Source: Lysobacteraceae bacterium NML93-0793
Lineage (GTDB): Bacteria > Pseudomonadota > Gammaproteobacteria > Xanthomonadales > Xanthomonadaceae
Direction: 5' to 3'
Assembly (NCBI GenBank): GCA_002324875.1
Contig: NTJG01000019.1
Coordinates: 1-51,992, forward strand
Length of the DNA stretch: 51,992 nt
Below, piece by piece: positions 8,623 through 15,719 of the stretch (positions within the stretch are counted from its first letter, which is position 1; each line of letters begins with the position of its first letter). The translations under genes and the position numbers were made by a program. The notes below the pieces were generated by a model. That model did not search any database. It worked only from the letters and a program-made list of their open reading frames with translations, and was not told the origin of the DNA.

Positions 8623-8772
8623 TCAGACGACGCGGAAGCGGGCGGGCACCGACGGGCGGGTGTAGCTGCGCGGGGCGGCGTATCCGCTGCTGCGGCCATA
8701 GCCGGTGCCGAAGCTGCGGGCACGCGGGGCGAGGTCGAGGGCGCGGGGGGCGGTGGTGGTCTGGGTCTGCAT
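8623..8772 (-). CDS. Small basic protein A, first of a tandem family of three
   Basis: A 49-residue frame starting MQTQTTTAPRALDLAPRARS and ending YTRPSVPARFRVV. The ribosome site AGGAGA, 6 bases before the ATG, is one of the best in the window. The N-terminal half is Thr/Ala/Arg rich, followed by a Tyr/Gly/Ser/Arg-rich stretch. It heads the three-gene set and has its own upstream palindrome (8803-8822), so the set is probably one transcript controlled from about 8800-8900. There is no recognised family; the small size and lack of a conserved domain mean this rests on context. Confidence 0.65.
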   Translation of the reverse strand: MQTQTTTAPRALDLAPRARSFGTGYGRSSGYAAPRSYTRPSVPARFRVV

Positions 8773-8802
8773 GGCGGGTCTCCTGGGTAGCTGTGCTCTG
8801 GT

Positions 8803-8822
8803 GTGTTGGTAGACTACAACAC
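8803..8822. promoter_or_regulatory. Palindromic operator-like site upstream of the tandem small genes
   Basis: The 20-base string GTGTTGGTAGACTACAACAC is a near-perfect inverted repeat (GTGTTGGTAG and CTACAACAC, one-base bulge) centred about 40 bases before the ATG of small gene A. The flank out to 8900 is AT-richer than the surroundings and holds a second short dyad (GAACG and CGTTC, about 8859-8881). A regulator site is inferred from symmetry and position; the promoter hexamers cannot be placed with confidence. Confidence 0.45.
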
Positions 8823-9452
8823 CACCGTTCGATAACACCAGGTGCCGAAGGTCACATCGAACGCATTCATCACATTCGTTCAGTTTTAGTTCATTTCTTA
8901 CGGAAGCCTCCGCATCCACCGTTCGGTCGGCGGCTGCCATCCGGGCGGTGCCCCGCGTCGGATCGGGTGCCGTTGCTGACCCTCCCGAGCGCCGCCGCGG
9001 AACGCGCCTCCCGCCAGGCCTTGCCGCTGCGTCGACACGAGTCCGATCGGCGTACCCGACGCATGTCGCCCGCCAGCTAAACCGCGTCGCGCGCACCGGC
9101 GAACGCTGGCGCCGAGTGCCCGGTCCCACCGCAAGCCTCGCCGCTCCCCATGCCCGTGCAGGCAGGCGCTCGCGCGCGGCGAGGCCGCCCGGCGATGCGC
9201 GATCTCACGCACGCGTGCTCCCGCAACGACGGCGCGTCCGGTGTCGTTCCCCGCGCTCTGCGGGCCTGCAACGTCTCGAACGAAGACGGCCCTGCACGGA
9301 CGTCGTCGCAGCGATCGGCGTTGCGGTGACGCCATCGGCAACGACTGCACGGTCGTCATCGGGATCAGGCGCGCGCCCCTGTAGCAGCACGCTCGCACGC
9401 GATCGGGCTGCATCGGGGCAGCCTCGTCGCGCGCGGGCGCACCTGCACGGCC
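8823..9452. other. 630-bp intergenic stretch without a recognisable gene
   Basis: Beyond the AT-richer promoter-like part (8823-8900) no convincing gene was found on either strand. Open frames exist (for example minus 8898-9413 and plus 8948-9586), but their translations are Arg/Ala/Pro-rich, lack motifs and look like GC-driven noise. A perfect short palindrome, CACCAGGTG, lies near 8837-8845. Confidence 0.5.
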
Positions 9453-9458
9453 ACAAAA

Positions 9459-9480
9459 AAGCCCCGCGTTCGCGGGGCTT
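9459..9480 (-). terminator. Rho-independent terminator of the mla operon
   Basis: On the minus strand the stem AAGCCCCGC/GCGGGGCTT around a 4-base loop is followed directly by a run of six T. It lies 24 bp past the mlaA stop, which makes it the natural end of the mlaFEDCBA transcript. Confidence 0.9.
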
Positions 9481-9504
9481 GTTTCGAGAAGATCACGACG
9501 TCGA

Positions 9505-10623
9505 TCAGGGCGGCGTCGGCACGCCCGGGATCACCGGCATCACGTCGACCGGAACGGTGGGCATCGCGTCGTCTTCGAACAGGTAATCGGGCAGGCCGTC
9601 GGTGTCGTCGCTGTGGCGACGCACGGATTCGATCTGGTAGGCACGCCGCTGCATCCAGGCGTCGCGGATCAGCGCGTATTCGTCGGCGGCGCCCTCGCGC
9701 ATGCTGTCGAGCGCGAACAGCCGGGTGCGCAGATCCACCAGTTGCAGACCCTGCAGCCCATATCGCCATTCGTCGTCGCCGAGCTGGCGCATCGGTGACA
9801 GCGGCGCGTCGCCGATCAGGCCGAACCCGTCGCGCAGCGTGCGGGGTCCGAACAGCGGCAGCTCGACGTAACGCGAATTGCGCCAGCCCCAGACCCCGAG
9901 CGTCTGGCCGAAATCCGCGTCACGGTGCGGGATGTTGGCGTCCGACGCCGGATCGAAGATGCCGCCGACCCCGAGCGTGCTGTTGAGCAGGAACCGGCCC
10001 AGCGACTGCCCCGCCGCCTTCGGGCGCCCCTGCAACAGCGCGTTCACCGCGCTGACCGGCTGGCCGAGGTTGCTGAAGAAATTGGTCACGCCCAGGCGCA
10101 CCGGACGCGGCACCACCTTGACGTAGGCGCGTGCCAGCGGCGTCGCGATCGCGCGGTCGACCGCGCTGTTGAACGCGAACACGCGCCGGTTGAGCGGCTC
10201 CCATGGGTCGTAGCTGCGCGGCATCTGCGCCGCTTCCGGCAGGGCCGGATCGTAAACCGGGTCGTAGACGTCGGTGCCGTACAGCGCCGCGTAGTCGAGT
10301 TCGGCCTGGGTGGGCACGGCGTCGACCGGCGTGCCGTCGGGCGGACTCGCGTCGCCGGCGACGCGCGCGGCTTCGTCGAAGGCTTCGATGACCGCGCCGG
10401 TATCGGGCGACGCGGCGGTCTCGGCGGCCTCCGCATCCGCGGCCGAGGGCACATCGAGCGGTGCAGGCGCGTCGATCGCCATCGCGGCGTCGCCGGTGCC
10501 GGCGTTCGTGGGCGGCGGCGGAGCGCGCTCGCGCGGCGCGCCGGTACCGGCGCACCCGGCAAGCACCGCCAAGGCGAGAAGCGGAGACAGCAGGCGGATC
10601 GTGAGGGAATTGGACATCGTCAT
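9505..10623 (-). CDS. mlaA: MlaA (VacJ) outer-membrane lipoprotein
   Basis: A 372-residue lipoprotein with signal peptide and lipobox LAVLAGC (Cys near residue 23). An Ala/Pro/Asp-rich linker of about 110 residues, longer than in E. coli, precedes the MlaA domain: YDPWEPLNRRVFAFNSAVDR, LGRFLLNSTLGVGGIFDPAS, FGQTLGVWGW and LPLFGPRTLRDG. MlaA forms the outer-membrane ring that removes mislocalised phospholipid from the outer leaflet and hands it to MlaC. The C-terminus adds an acidic, Pro-rich tail (PTVPVDVMPVIPGVPTPP). It is last in the operon, 46 bp after mlaB, followed by a terminator. A second in-frame ATG at 10617 is an alternative start. Confidence 0.95.
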   Translation of the reverse strand: MTMSNSLTIRLLSPLLALAVLAGCAGTGAPRERAPPPPTNAGTGDAAMAIDAPAPLDVPSAADAEAAETAASPDTGAVIEAFDEAARVAGDASPPDGTPVDAVPTQAELDYAALYGTDVYDPVYDPALPEAAQMPRSYDPWEPLNRRVFAFNSAVDRAIATPLARAYVKVVPRPVRLGVTNFFSNLGQPVSAVNALLQGRPKAAGQSLGRFLLNSTLGVGGIFDPASDANIPHRDADFGQTLGVWGWRNSRYVELPLFGPRTLRDGFGLIGDAPLSPMRQLGDDEWRYGLQGLQLVDLRTRLFALDSMREGAADEYALIRDAWMQRRAYQIESVRRHSDDTDGLPDYLFEDDAMPTVPVDVMPVIPGVPTPP

Positions 10624-10669
10624 GGTCCGTTGGAATCCGCGCCGCGGACGCGGCGACGGGTGGGCAGCC

Positions 10670-10960
10670 TCAGGCCGAGACGTAGCCCAGCGTCGGGGTC
10701 AGCCGGTAGGCCCCGCACAGTTCGGTCAGGCCGGGCGGCGTGCCGTGCACGTCCAGCGGGCCGTCGGCCGCCAGTTCCGCGAGCAGAGCCAGCCCTGCGC
10801 TGTCGAGCGCGTTGACCGCATGCAGGTCGAGACGCGCCGCGCCCGCACGCAGGCGGCGGGCCTCGGTCCACAGCGCCGGCACCGACGCGGCCGACACCGC
10901 GCCGGCGAACACCAGCGCGTCGCCGTCGCGGCGGACCGTCGCCGGTGCCTGCGCGGTCAC
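10670..10960 (-). CDS. mlaB: MlaB, STAS-domain subunit of the Mla ABC complex
   Basis: A 96-residue STAS-domain protein; LDLHAVNALDSAGLALLAEL contains the DSAG turn typical of the fold. In E. coli MlaB binds the MlaF ATPase and is needed for assembly and activity of the MlaFEDB complex at the inner membrane. The start is GTG, overlapping the mlaC stop (GTGA), so it is translationally coupled to mlaC. Assignment rests on the fold plus its place in the operon, since STAS sequences diverge strongly. Confidence 0.9.
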   Translation of the reverse strand: MTAQAPATVRRDGDALVFAGAVSAASVPALWTEARRLRAGAARLDLHAVNALDSAGLALLAELAADGPLDVHGTPPGLTELCGAYRLTPTLGYVSA

Positions 10961-11619
10961 TCGGCGGTGGCCTGGATCTGGCCGCTGCGCAGCTCGCGCG
11001 CGACCTCGGGGATCGACTTGCGCTGCAGCTGCGGGTCGAACTGGTCGCGGAAGGTGCGCACGAACGACACGCCCTCGACCATCACGTCGAACACCTTCCA
11101 GGTACCACCGCTCTGGCGCATCAGGTAATCGACCGGAATCGGCTCGCCGCCGCTGCGCAGCAGTTCGCTCGACACGCGCACGCCCAGGCCGCGCGGCAGC
11201 GGGGTTTCGGACTTGATGCGCACGCGCAGCTGGGCATTGAAGTCCAGCAGCGACGAACCGTAGCGACGCATCAGGTTCTCGGCCAGCGCGTCGCCGAACA
11301 GCTTGACGTCGGCATCCGACGCGCCGCGCGCATGCCGGCCCAGCACCTGGCGCGCGGCGTAGTCGCGATCGAACATCTGGTCGAACTCGCCGGTGATGAA
11401 GCGCTGCAGCGCGGCGCGGTCACGGGTGAACTCGGCGCGGCGCGACTCCAGCGTCTTGAGCACGCGCTCGCTGTTGGACAGCACGAGCTGGCTCGGCGCG
11501 CCCGACTGCGCGGCGGCGGCCGGTGCGGCGGCCTGCTGGGCGAATGCGATGCCGGGCAGTGCGAATGCGGTCGCGAGCGCCAGGGGCAGCGCGCGGGTGA
11601 TCAGAGGCATACGGTTCAT
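10957..11619 (-). CDS. mlaC: MlaC periplasmic phospholipid-binding protein
   Basis: A 220-residue protein with a cleavable signal peptide (ALPLALATAFALPGIAFA) followed by the MlaC/Ttg2D domain. Recognisable stretches are FDQMFDRDYAARQVLGRHAR, YGSSLLDFNAQLRVRIKS and GTWKVFDVMVEGVSFVRTFR. MlaC shuttles a phospholipid between MlaA at the outer membrane and MlaD at the inner membrane. Its ATG overlaps the mlaD stop (ATGA). Length fits the family. Confidence 0.95.
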   Translation of the reverse strand: MNRMPLITRALPLALATAFALPGIAFAQQAAAPAAAAQSGAPSQLVLSNSERVLKTLESRRAEFTRDRAALQRFITGEFDQMFDRDYAARQVLGRHARGASDADVKLFGDALAENLMRRYGSSLLDFNAQLRVRIKSETPLPRGLGVRVSSELLRSGGEPIPVDYLMRQSGGTWKVFDVMVEGVSFVRTFRDQFDPQLQRKSIPEVARELRSGQIQATAE

Positions 11620-12170
11620 GGAACGACTCCTTCGTCATGGGGGAACGCGTCGGGGGACGCGGTGTCGGACGGGGCGTCCGCCGACGGTGCGGCATCGGCG
11701 TCATTGCCGCCGCCGCTGAACATGTACCGGCCGACCATCTGGATCAGATCGACCGCCGGCGAAGTGAACGCGATCTCCTCGCCCGGCTGCAGCGATTCCA
11801 TGTCGCCACCCGGCGACAGGCCGACGTAGCTTTCGCCGAGCAGGCCTCCGGTGAGGATCGCGGCCGAGGTGTCGACCGGGATCTCGTTGAAGCGGTTTTC
11901 CACCGCCAGCGTCACTACCGAATCGAAACGCACCGGATCGAGATCCACCCGGGTCACGCGGCCGATGGTCACGCCGCCGATCTTCACCGGCGCGTTGGGC
12001 CGCAGCTGACCGAGATTGGTGAAGCGCGCGGTCAGATCGTAGGTGCCACCGCGACTGAAGCCGAACTGGCCGTTGGTCGACGCGATCGCCAGCACCAGCA
12101 GCGAAGCCAGCGCCAGCAGCAGGAACGCGCCGACGGCGAACTCGAGACGGGGACCACGGGCGCTTGTCAT
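11616..12170 (-). CDS. mlaD: MlaD, MCE-domain inner-membrane protein
   Basis: A 184-residue protein with one N-terminal membrane segment (FAVGAFLLLALASLLVLAIA) and a single MCE domain (YDLTARFTNLGQLRPNAPVK, IGGVTIGRVTRVDLDP, ILTGGLLGESYVGLSPGGD). MlaD forms the periplasmic hexameric ring that binds lipid for the MlaFEDB transporter. The tail is Asp/Ala/Pro rich (GNDADAAPSADAPSDTASPD). The ATG at 12170 is chosen because the frame upstream reads through the mlaE region with no MCE homology. Confidence 0.95.
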   Translation of the reverse strand: MTSARGPRLEFAVGAFLLLALASLLVLAIASTNGQFGFSRGGTYDLTARFTNLGQLRPNAPVKIGGVTIGRVTRVDLDPVRFDSVVTLAVENRFNEIPVDTSAAILTGGLLGESYVGLSPGGDMESLQPGEEIAFTSPAVDLIQMVGRYMFSGGGNDADAAPSADAPSDTASPDAFPHDEGVVP

Positions 12171-12190
12171 GGGTGTCACCTTTGCAGCGG

Positions 12191-12236
12191 ACCGCCCCAG
12201 CGGGCGGTGAATGGAATGGACGCGGCAGCCATGCCG
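12191..12236. other. Two intercistronic hairpins between mlaE and mlaD
   Basis: ACCGCCC at 12191-12197 and GGGCGGT at 12202-12208 form a perfect 7-bp stem with a 4-base loop. A second perfect 6-bp dyad (GCGGCA, loop GCCA, TGCCGC) lies a few bases further on. They sit in the only sizeable gap between mlaE and mlaD and could act in mRNA stability or partial attenuation; there is no T-tract. Confidence 0.5.
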
Positions 12237-12250
12237 CGCGCAACGGATGC

Positions 12251-12994
12251 TCAGCGGAACAGGAACGCCGACATCACGAAATTGAACATCAGCACCAGCA
12301 GCGAGGCGTTGACCACCGCGCGCGTCGTCGCGACCGAGGTGCCCTCGATCGTCGGCTCGGCGTGGAAGCCCACGTACGAGGCGACCAGCGCCGCGGTGCC
12401 ACCGAACACCGCCGACTTCACGAACGCGATCAGGAAATCGCCGCGGAAATCCACCGCGTCCTGCATCGTCTGCCAGAACATGCCGTTGTCGATGCCGAGG
12501 ATCTGCACCGCCTGGAACCAGCTCGCCGACAGCGCCAGGCTGCAGAAGAATGCGGTCAGCAGCGGCACGCAGATCACCGCGGCCCAGAAGCGCGGCGCGA
12601 CGGCTTTCGCCACCGGATCGATCGCCATCAGGCCGAGCGCGGTGATCTGGTCGGTCGCGCGCATCAGGCCCAGTTCGGCGGCGATCGAGCTGCCGGCCCG
12701 GCCGACGAACAGCAGCGCGGTCAGCACCGGCGCCAGTTCGCGGTACAGGCCCAGCCCGATCAGCACGCTGACCTGGTTGCTGGCGCCGTAGGTCTCCAAC
12801 GCGCGATACCCCAGCAGCGTCAGCGACAGCCCGACGAATGCACCACCGACCGCGATGATCGGCAAGGACCGGCCACCGATCTTGTAGATTTCGCGCAGCA
12901 GTTCGGAAAAAAAGTCGGCGGTCGGCTTCGATGCACCGAACACCGACAGCGAGAACAGGCCGGCACGGCCGAGCGAGCGGATCGCGGCGCTCAT
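12251..12994 (-). CDS. mlaE: MlaE permease subunit
   Basis: A 247-residue integral membrane permease of the MlaE/YrbE family. Visible segments are GRSLPIIAVGGAFVGLSLTL, the conserved ELAPVLTALLFVGRAGSSIA stretch and AELGLMRATDQITALGLMAI, the EQ-loop-like region that contacts the ATPase. It forms the membrane dimer of the MlaFEDB phospholipid transporter. The frame is open to 13123, but the ATG at 12994 (MSAAIRSLG) is chosen because homology begins there and the longer version would read through a repeat-like hairpin. Confidence 0.95.
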   Translation of the reverse strand: MSAAIRSLGRAGLFSLSVFGASKPTADFFSELLREIYKIGGRSLPIIAVGGAFVGLSLTLLGYRALETYGASNQVSVLIGLGLYRELAPVLTALLFVGRAGSSIAAELGLMRATDQITALGLMAIDPVAKAVAPRFWAAVICVPLLTAFFCSLALSASWFQAVQILGIDNGMFWQTMQDAVDFRGDFLIAFVKSAVFGGTAALVASYVGFHAEPTIEGTSVATTRAVVNASLLVLMFNFVMSAFLFR

Positions 12995-13042
12995 CGCGTG
13001 GCGCCTGTGCAGGCGCGCGCTCGTGCGCGGAACGCATGCCCG

Positions 13043-13074
13043 GTAGCGCCATTCGCGACCGAGGTCGCGACTAC
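13043..13074. repeat. REP-like stem-loop flanked by GTAG (SMAG-type candidate)
   Basis: TCGCGACC at 13053-13060 and GGTCGCGA at 13063-13070 form a perfect 8-bp stem with a 2-base gap. It is bordered by GTAG at 13043-13046 and CTAC at 13071-13074, so each strand shows a GTAG tetranucleotide outside a palindrome. That layout matches the SMAG (Stenotrophomonas GTAG) REP family. It lies in the mlaF-mlaE gap beside another perfect dyad (GCGCCTG/CAGGCGC, 13001-13016). Only one copy was found here, so family membership is provisional. Confidence 0.55.
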
Positions 13075-13088
13075 GAACAAGAAACGCA

Positions 13089-13886
13089 TCACGCGGCCTC
13101 CGTGCGGGCAGTGAGGTCACCACGGTCGAACGCGATCGGCCCGTCCGGTGCGCCGCGCAGAAATTGCTGGACGAGCGGATCGGTCGAGGCCTCGAGTTCC
13201 CCCGGCGTGCCGGCGAACACGATGCGGCCGTTGGCGATCACGATCGCGTGGTCGGCCACCGGCAGCGTCTCGTGCACGTGGTGGGTGACGACGATGCTGG
13301 TCAGCCCGAGCGAGGCGTTGAGGCGGCCGATCAGGCTCATGATCACGCCCGAGGCGATCGGGTCCAGCCCGGTCAGCGGCTCGTCGTAGATCATCAGCGG
13401 CGGATCCAGCGCCAGCGCGCGGGCCAGCGCCACGCGCCGGGCCATGCCGCCCGAGAGCTCGCGCGGATACAGATCGGTCGCCGCGCGCAGGCCGACGGCC
13501 TGCAGCTTCATCGCGACCAGCCGCGCGATCACCGGCTTGGGCAATTTCGTATGCAGGCGCAGCGGCAGCGCGATGTTCTCGCCCGCGGTGAGATCGGTCA
13601 GCAGGCCGTTGCCCTGCAGCAGCACGCCGATGCTCTTGCGCAGTTCCAGCAGATCACGGGTGCGCGTGGGAACGCGCTGGCCGAACACCTCGACCGTGCC
13701 GGCCGCCGGAACGAGTTCACCGGTCAGCGCCGAGAGCAGGGTCGACTTGCCGCTGCCCGACGGGCCGAGCACCGCGGTCACGCTGCCGCGGGGCACCGAC
13801 AGATCGATGCCGGACAGCACGCTGCGCCCGCCCCGGTCGAGGCGGACGTCACGCAGCAGCACGGCAGGGGCGTTGGCGTCGGGCAT
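13089..13886 (-). CDS. mlaF: MlaF ABC-transporter ATPase
   Basis: A 265-residue ABC ATPase: Walker A GPSGSGKST, a Q-loop around LRKSIGVLLQGNGLLTDLTA, the signature LSGGMARRVALARALALDPP and Walker B LMIYDEPLTGLDP, then the switch VVTHHVHE. The GVLLQ and LSGGM variants and the C-terminal tail fit MlaF/Ttg2A. It powers phospholipid transport by MlaFEDB. As first gene of the operon it is preceded by a 220-bp gap with a promoter-like site and a dyad. Confidence 0.95.
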   Translation of the reverse strand: MPDANAPAVLLRDVRLDRGGRSVLSGIDLSVPRGSVTAVLGPSGSGKSTLLSALTGELVPAAGTVEVFGQRVPTRTRDLLELRKSIGVLLQGNGLLTDLTAGENIALPLRLHTKLPKPVIARLVAMKLQAVGLRAATDLYPRELSGGMARRVALARALALDPPLMIYDEPLTGLDPIASGVIMSLIGRLNASLGLTSIVVTHHVHETLPVADHAIVIANGRIVFAGTPGELEASTDPLVQQFLRGAPDGPIAFDRGDLTARTEAA

Positions 13887-13970
13887 TCGGGCGTCGATAC
13901 GGAAACGGCGGGCGTTGGTTGCGCGGCAGTGCCGGCGCTAAACCCGCAGAGCATGGCGAAAACAAACTGA

Positions 13971-13994
13971 ATCTTAACCCAGTCAGTAAACTGG
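13971..13994 (-). promoter_or_regulatory. Putative mla operon promoter and operator
   Basis: On the minus strand a good -10 hexamer, TAAGAT (13976-13971), lies just downstream of the inverted repeat CCAGTTTACTGACTGG (13994-13979), in an AT-richer stretch about 85 bases before the mlaF start. No good -35 hexamer sits 17-18 bases upstream, so an activator or extended promoter is possible. The dyad placed where a -35 element should be suggests a regulator site. Confidence 0.5.
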
Positions 13995-14110
13995 CGAGTA
14001 CAGAAATTGTCCCGGTCGCGGGTTTGAGCGTCCCGCGCGCGCCGTCCGGACACCCCTCCACCGCCCGGCCCACACACCGCCGCGGGCGTCTTCAACGCCT
14101 CGTCAGCGGC

Positions 14111-14842
14111 TCACGCTGCGCTGGAGCGTGTGGCCAGCGCCGCGGCCGCCATGTCCCCGACCCGCTCGCTGTAGCGATCGGTCAGCAGGGCGCTGCGATC
14201 GCGCACCAGCCAGGTGAATTTCACCAGCTCCTCCATCACGTCGACCACGCGGTCGTAGTACGCCGACGGCTTCATGCGCCCGGCCTCGTCGAATTCCTGC
14301 CAGGCCCTGGGCACCGAGGACTGGTTGGGGATCGTGACCATGCGCATCCAGCGGCCGAGCAGGCGCAAGGCGTTGACCACGTTGAACGATTGCGAGCCGC
14401 CGCAGACCTGCAGCACCGCCAGCGTGCGGCCCTGGGTGGGGCGCATGCCGCCGCTGTCCAGCGGCAGCCAGTCGATCTGGTTCTTGAACACCGCGGTCGG
14501 CGCGCCGTGGCGCTCCGGGCTCACCCAGAACTGGCCCTCGGACCACATGGACAGCGCGCGCAATTCCTGCACCTTCGGGTGCGTGGCCGGCACCGAATCG
14601 AGCATCGGCAGCTCGTGGGGGTCGAACAGCCGGGTCTCGGCGCCGCAGCGTTCGAGCAACCGCTGCGCCTCCAGCGCCAGCTTGCGGCTGTAGGACTCCG
14701 GGCGCAGCGAACCGTAGAGGATCAGGATGCGCGGGGGATGGCCGCCGGCCGACGCGCCCAGTGCAGCCGGGTCGACGGGCTGGAACGCGGCGGGATCGAG
14801 GTTGGGCAGATCGGATGCCATCGGCTGACTTGTGACCGTCAT
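14111..14842 (-). CDS. arsH: ArsH, NADPH-dependent FMN reductase / organoarsenical oxidase
   Basis: A 243-residue flavodoxin-fold protein with the ArsH core [20 protein letters not shown] (phosphate-binding loop), [31 protein letters not shown] and [20 protein letters not shown]. ArsH oxidises trivalent organoarsenicals and has quinone or azo-reductase activity. It is divergent from arsR across a shared promoter. An in-frame ATG at 14821 (MASDLPNL) is closer to where many ArsH proteins begin and would leave a roughly 27-base leader, so that start is a serious alternative. Confidence 0.95.
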   Translation of the reverse strand: MTVTSQPMASDLPNLDPAAFQPVDPAALGASAGGHPPRILILYGSLRPESYSRKLALEAQRLLERCGAETRLFDPHELPMLDSVPATHPKVQELRALSMWSEGQFWVSPERHGAPTAVFKNQIDWLPLDSGGMRPTQGRTLAVLQVCGGSQSFNVVNALRLLGRWMRMVTIPNQSSVPRAWQEFDEAGRMKPSAYYDRVVDVMEELVKFTWLVRDRSALLTDRYSERVGDMAAAALATRSSAA

Positions 14843-14884
14843 GAATGTTCCACTATTCTAGAAACATGGAAAATAAAGCCGCAA
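14830..14884. promoter_or_regulatory. Divergent arsR/arsH promoter with overlapping -10 boxes
   Basis: Plus strand: TTGTGA (14830-14835), 18-bp spacer, TATTCT (14854-14859). Minus strand: TTGCGG (14884-14879), 18-bp spacer, TAGAAT (14860-14855). The two -10 boxes occupy almost the same bases around the palindrome TTCTAGAA. The predicted arsR transcript begins at or next to the ATG at 14866, which implies a leaderless mRNA. ArsR probably binds the central palindrome and represses both directions. Confidence 0.65.
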
Positions 14885-15189
14885 CCGCCGCACTCGCCGC
14901 CCTCGGCCAGGACACGCGCCTGTCGGTCTTCCGGCTGCTGGTACGGGCCGGTCGCGCCGGCAGGCTGGCCGGCGACATCGCCGAAGCGCTGTCGCTGCCC
15001 GGCGCCACCCTGTCCTTCCATCTCAAGGCGCTGACCGCCGCCGGCCTGGTGCACGGCGAGCAGAGCGGCCGGACCATCCGTTACCGCGCCGATTTCGACG
15101 CGATGAACGCGCTGGTCGGCTACCTCACCGAGAACTGCTGCGCCGACGACGCGGGCGACTGCGCGCCGTCCGCGGCCTGCAGCGCCTGA
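14866..15189 (+). CDS. arsR: ArsR family arsenite-responsive repressor
   Basis: A 107-residue winged-helix repressor beginning MENKAATAALAALGQDTRLS, with the DNA-reading segment LAGDIAEALSLPGATLSFHL and the beta wing GLVHGEQSGRTIRYRADFD. The canonical alpha-3 cysteine pair of E. coli ArsR (ELCVC) is absent. Instead cysteines cluster at the C-terminus (ENCCADDAGDCAPSAAC), as in the subgroup with C-terminal arsenite ligands. The ATG at 14866 is preferred over 14845 because the -10 box lies between them. It heads arsR-arsC-acr3. Confidence 0.93.
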   Translation: MENKAATAALAALGQDTRLSVFRLLVRAGRAGRLAGDIAEALSLPGATLSFHLKALTAAGLVHGEQSGRTIRYRADFDAMNALVGYLTENCCADDAGDCAPSAACSA

Positions 15190-15227
15190 TCCCTTCCCCA
15201 TACGAAATCCACCCGAGAGCCCGACCC

Positions 15228-15719
15228 ATGACCCGTCGCGTCCTGTTCCTGTGTACCGGCAATTCCGCCCGCAGCGTGCTGGCGGAAGCCACCCTGCGCG
15301 CCTGGGGCGTGGGCCGCTATGAGGCCTACAGCGCCGGCAGCCAGCCGACCGGCCAGGTGAATCCGTTCGCGATCGCCCAGCTCGAGCGCGAGGGCTTTCC
15401 CACCGACAACCTGCGCAGCAAGTCCTGGGACGAATTCTCGGCCGAAACCGCCGCGCCGATGGATCTGATCGTCACCGTCTGCGACAGCGCCGCCGGCGAG
15501 AGCTGCCCGATCGTCCACGGCGATTTCGTGCGCGTGCACTGGGGTCTGTTCGACCCGGCCGCGGTGACCGGCAGCGACGCCGACACGCGCGCCGCGTTTG
15601 CCGAGGCGCACGCGATCATCCAGAAGCGCCTGCGCGCGTTCCTCGACATCCGCGACGACGTCTGGGCCGACAAGGCCGCGGCCAAGGCGCTGCTCGAACC
15701 GATCGCCGACGTCGGATGA
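15228..15719 (+). CDS. arsC: Low-molecular-weight phosphatase-type arsenate reductase
   Basis: A 163-residue protein beginning [28 protein letters not shown] is the CX5R phosphate/arsenate loop of the LMW-PTPase superfamily. Further residues fit thioredoxin- or mycothiol-type ArsC: a second cysteine ([15 protein letters not shown]) and an acidic loop ([10 protein letters not shown]). It reduces arsenate to arsenite for export by the next gene. It overlaps acr3 by 4 bp (ATGA). Confidence 0.93.
   Translation: MTRRVLFLCTGNSARSVLAEATLRAWGVGRYEAYSAGSQPTGQVNPFAIAQLEREGFPTDNLRSKSWDEFSAETAAPMDLIVTVCDSAAGESCPIVHGDFVRVHWGLFDPAAVTGSDADTRAAFAEAHAIIQKRLRAFLDIRDDVWADKAAAKALLEPIADVG

Noticed and set aside
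8898..9413. A 171-codon minus-strand frame in the gap before the mla terminator
   Set aside because: No ribosome site, no motif and erratic composition; not called as a gene.
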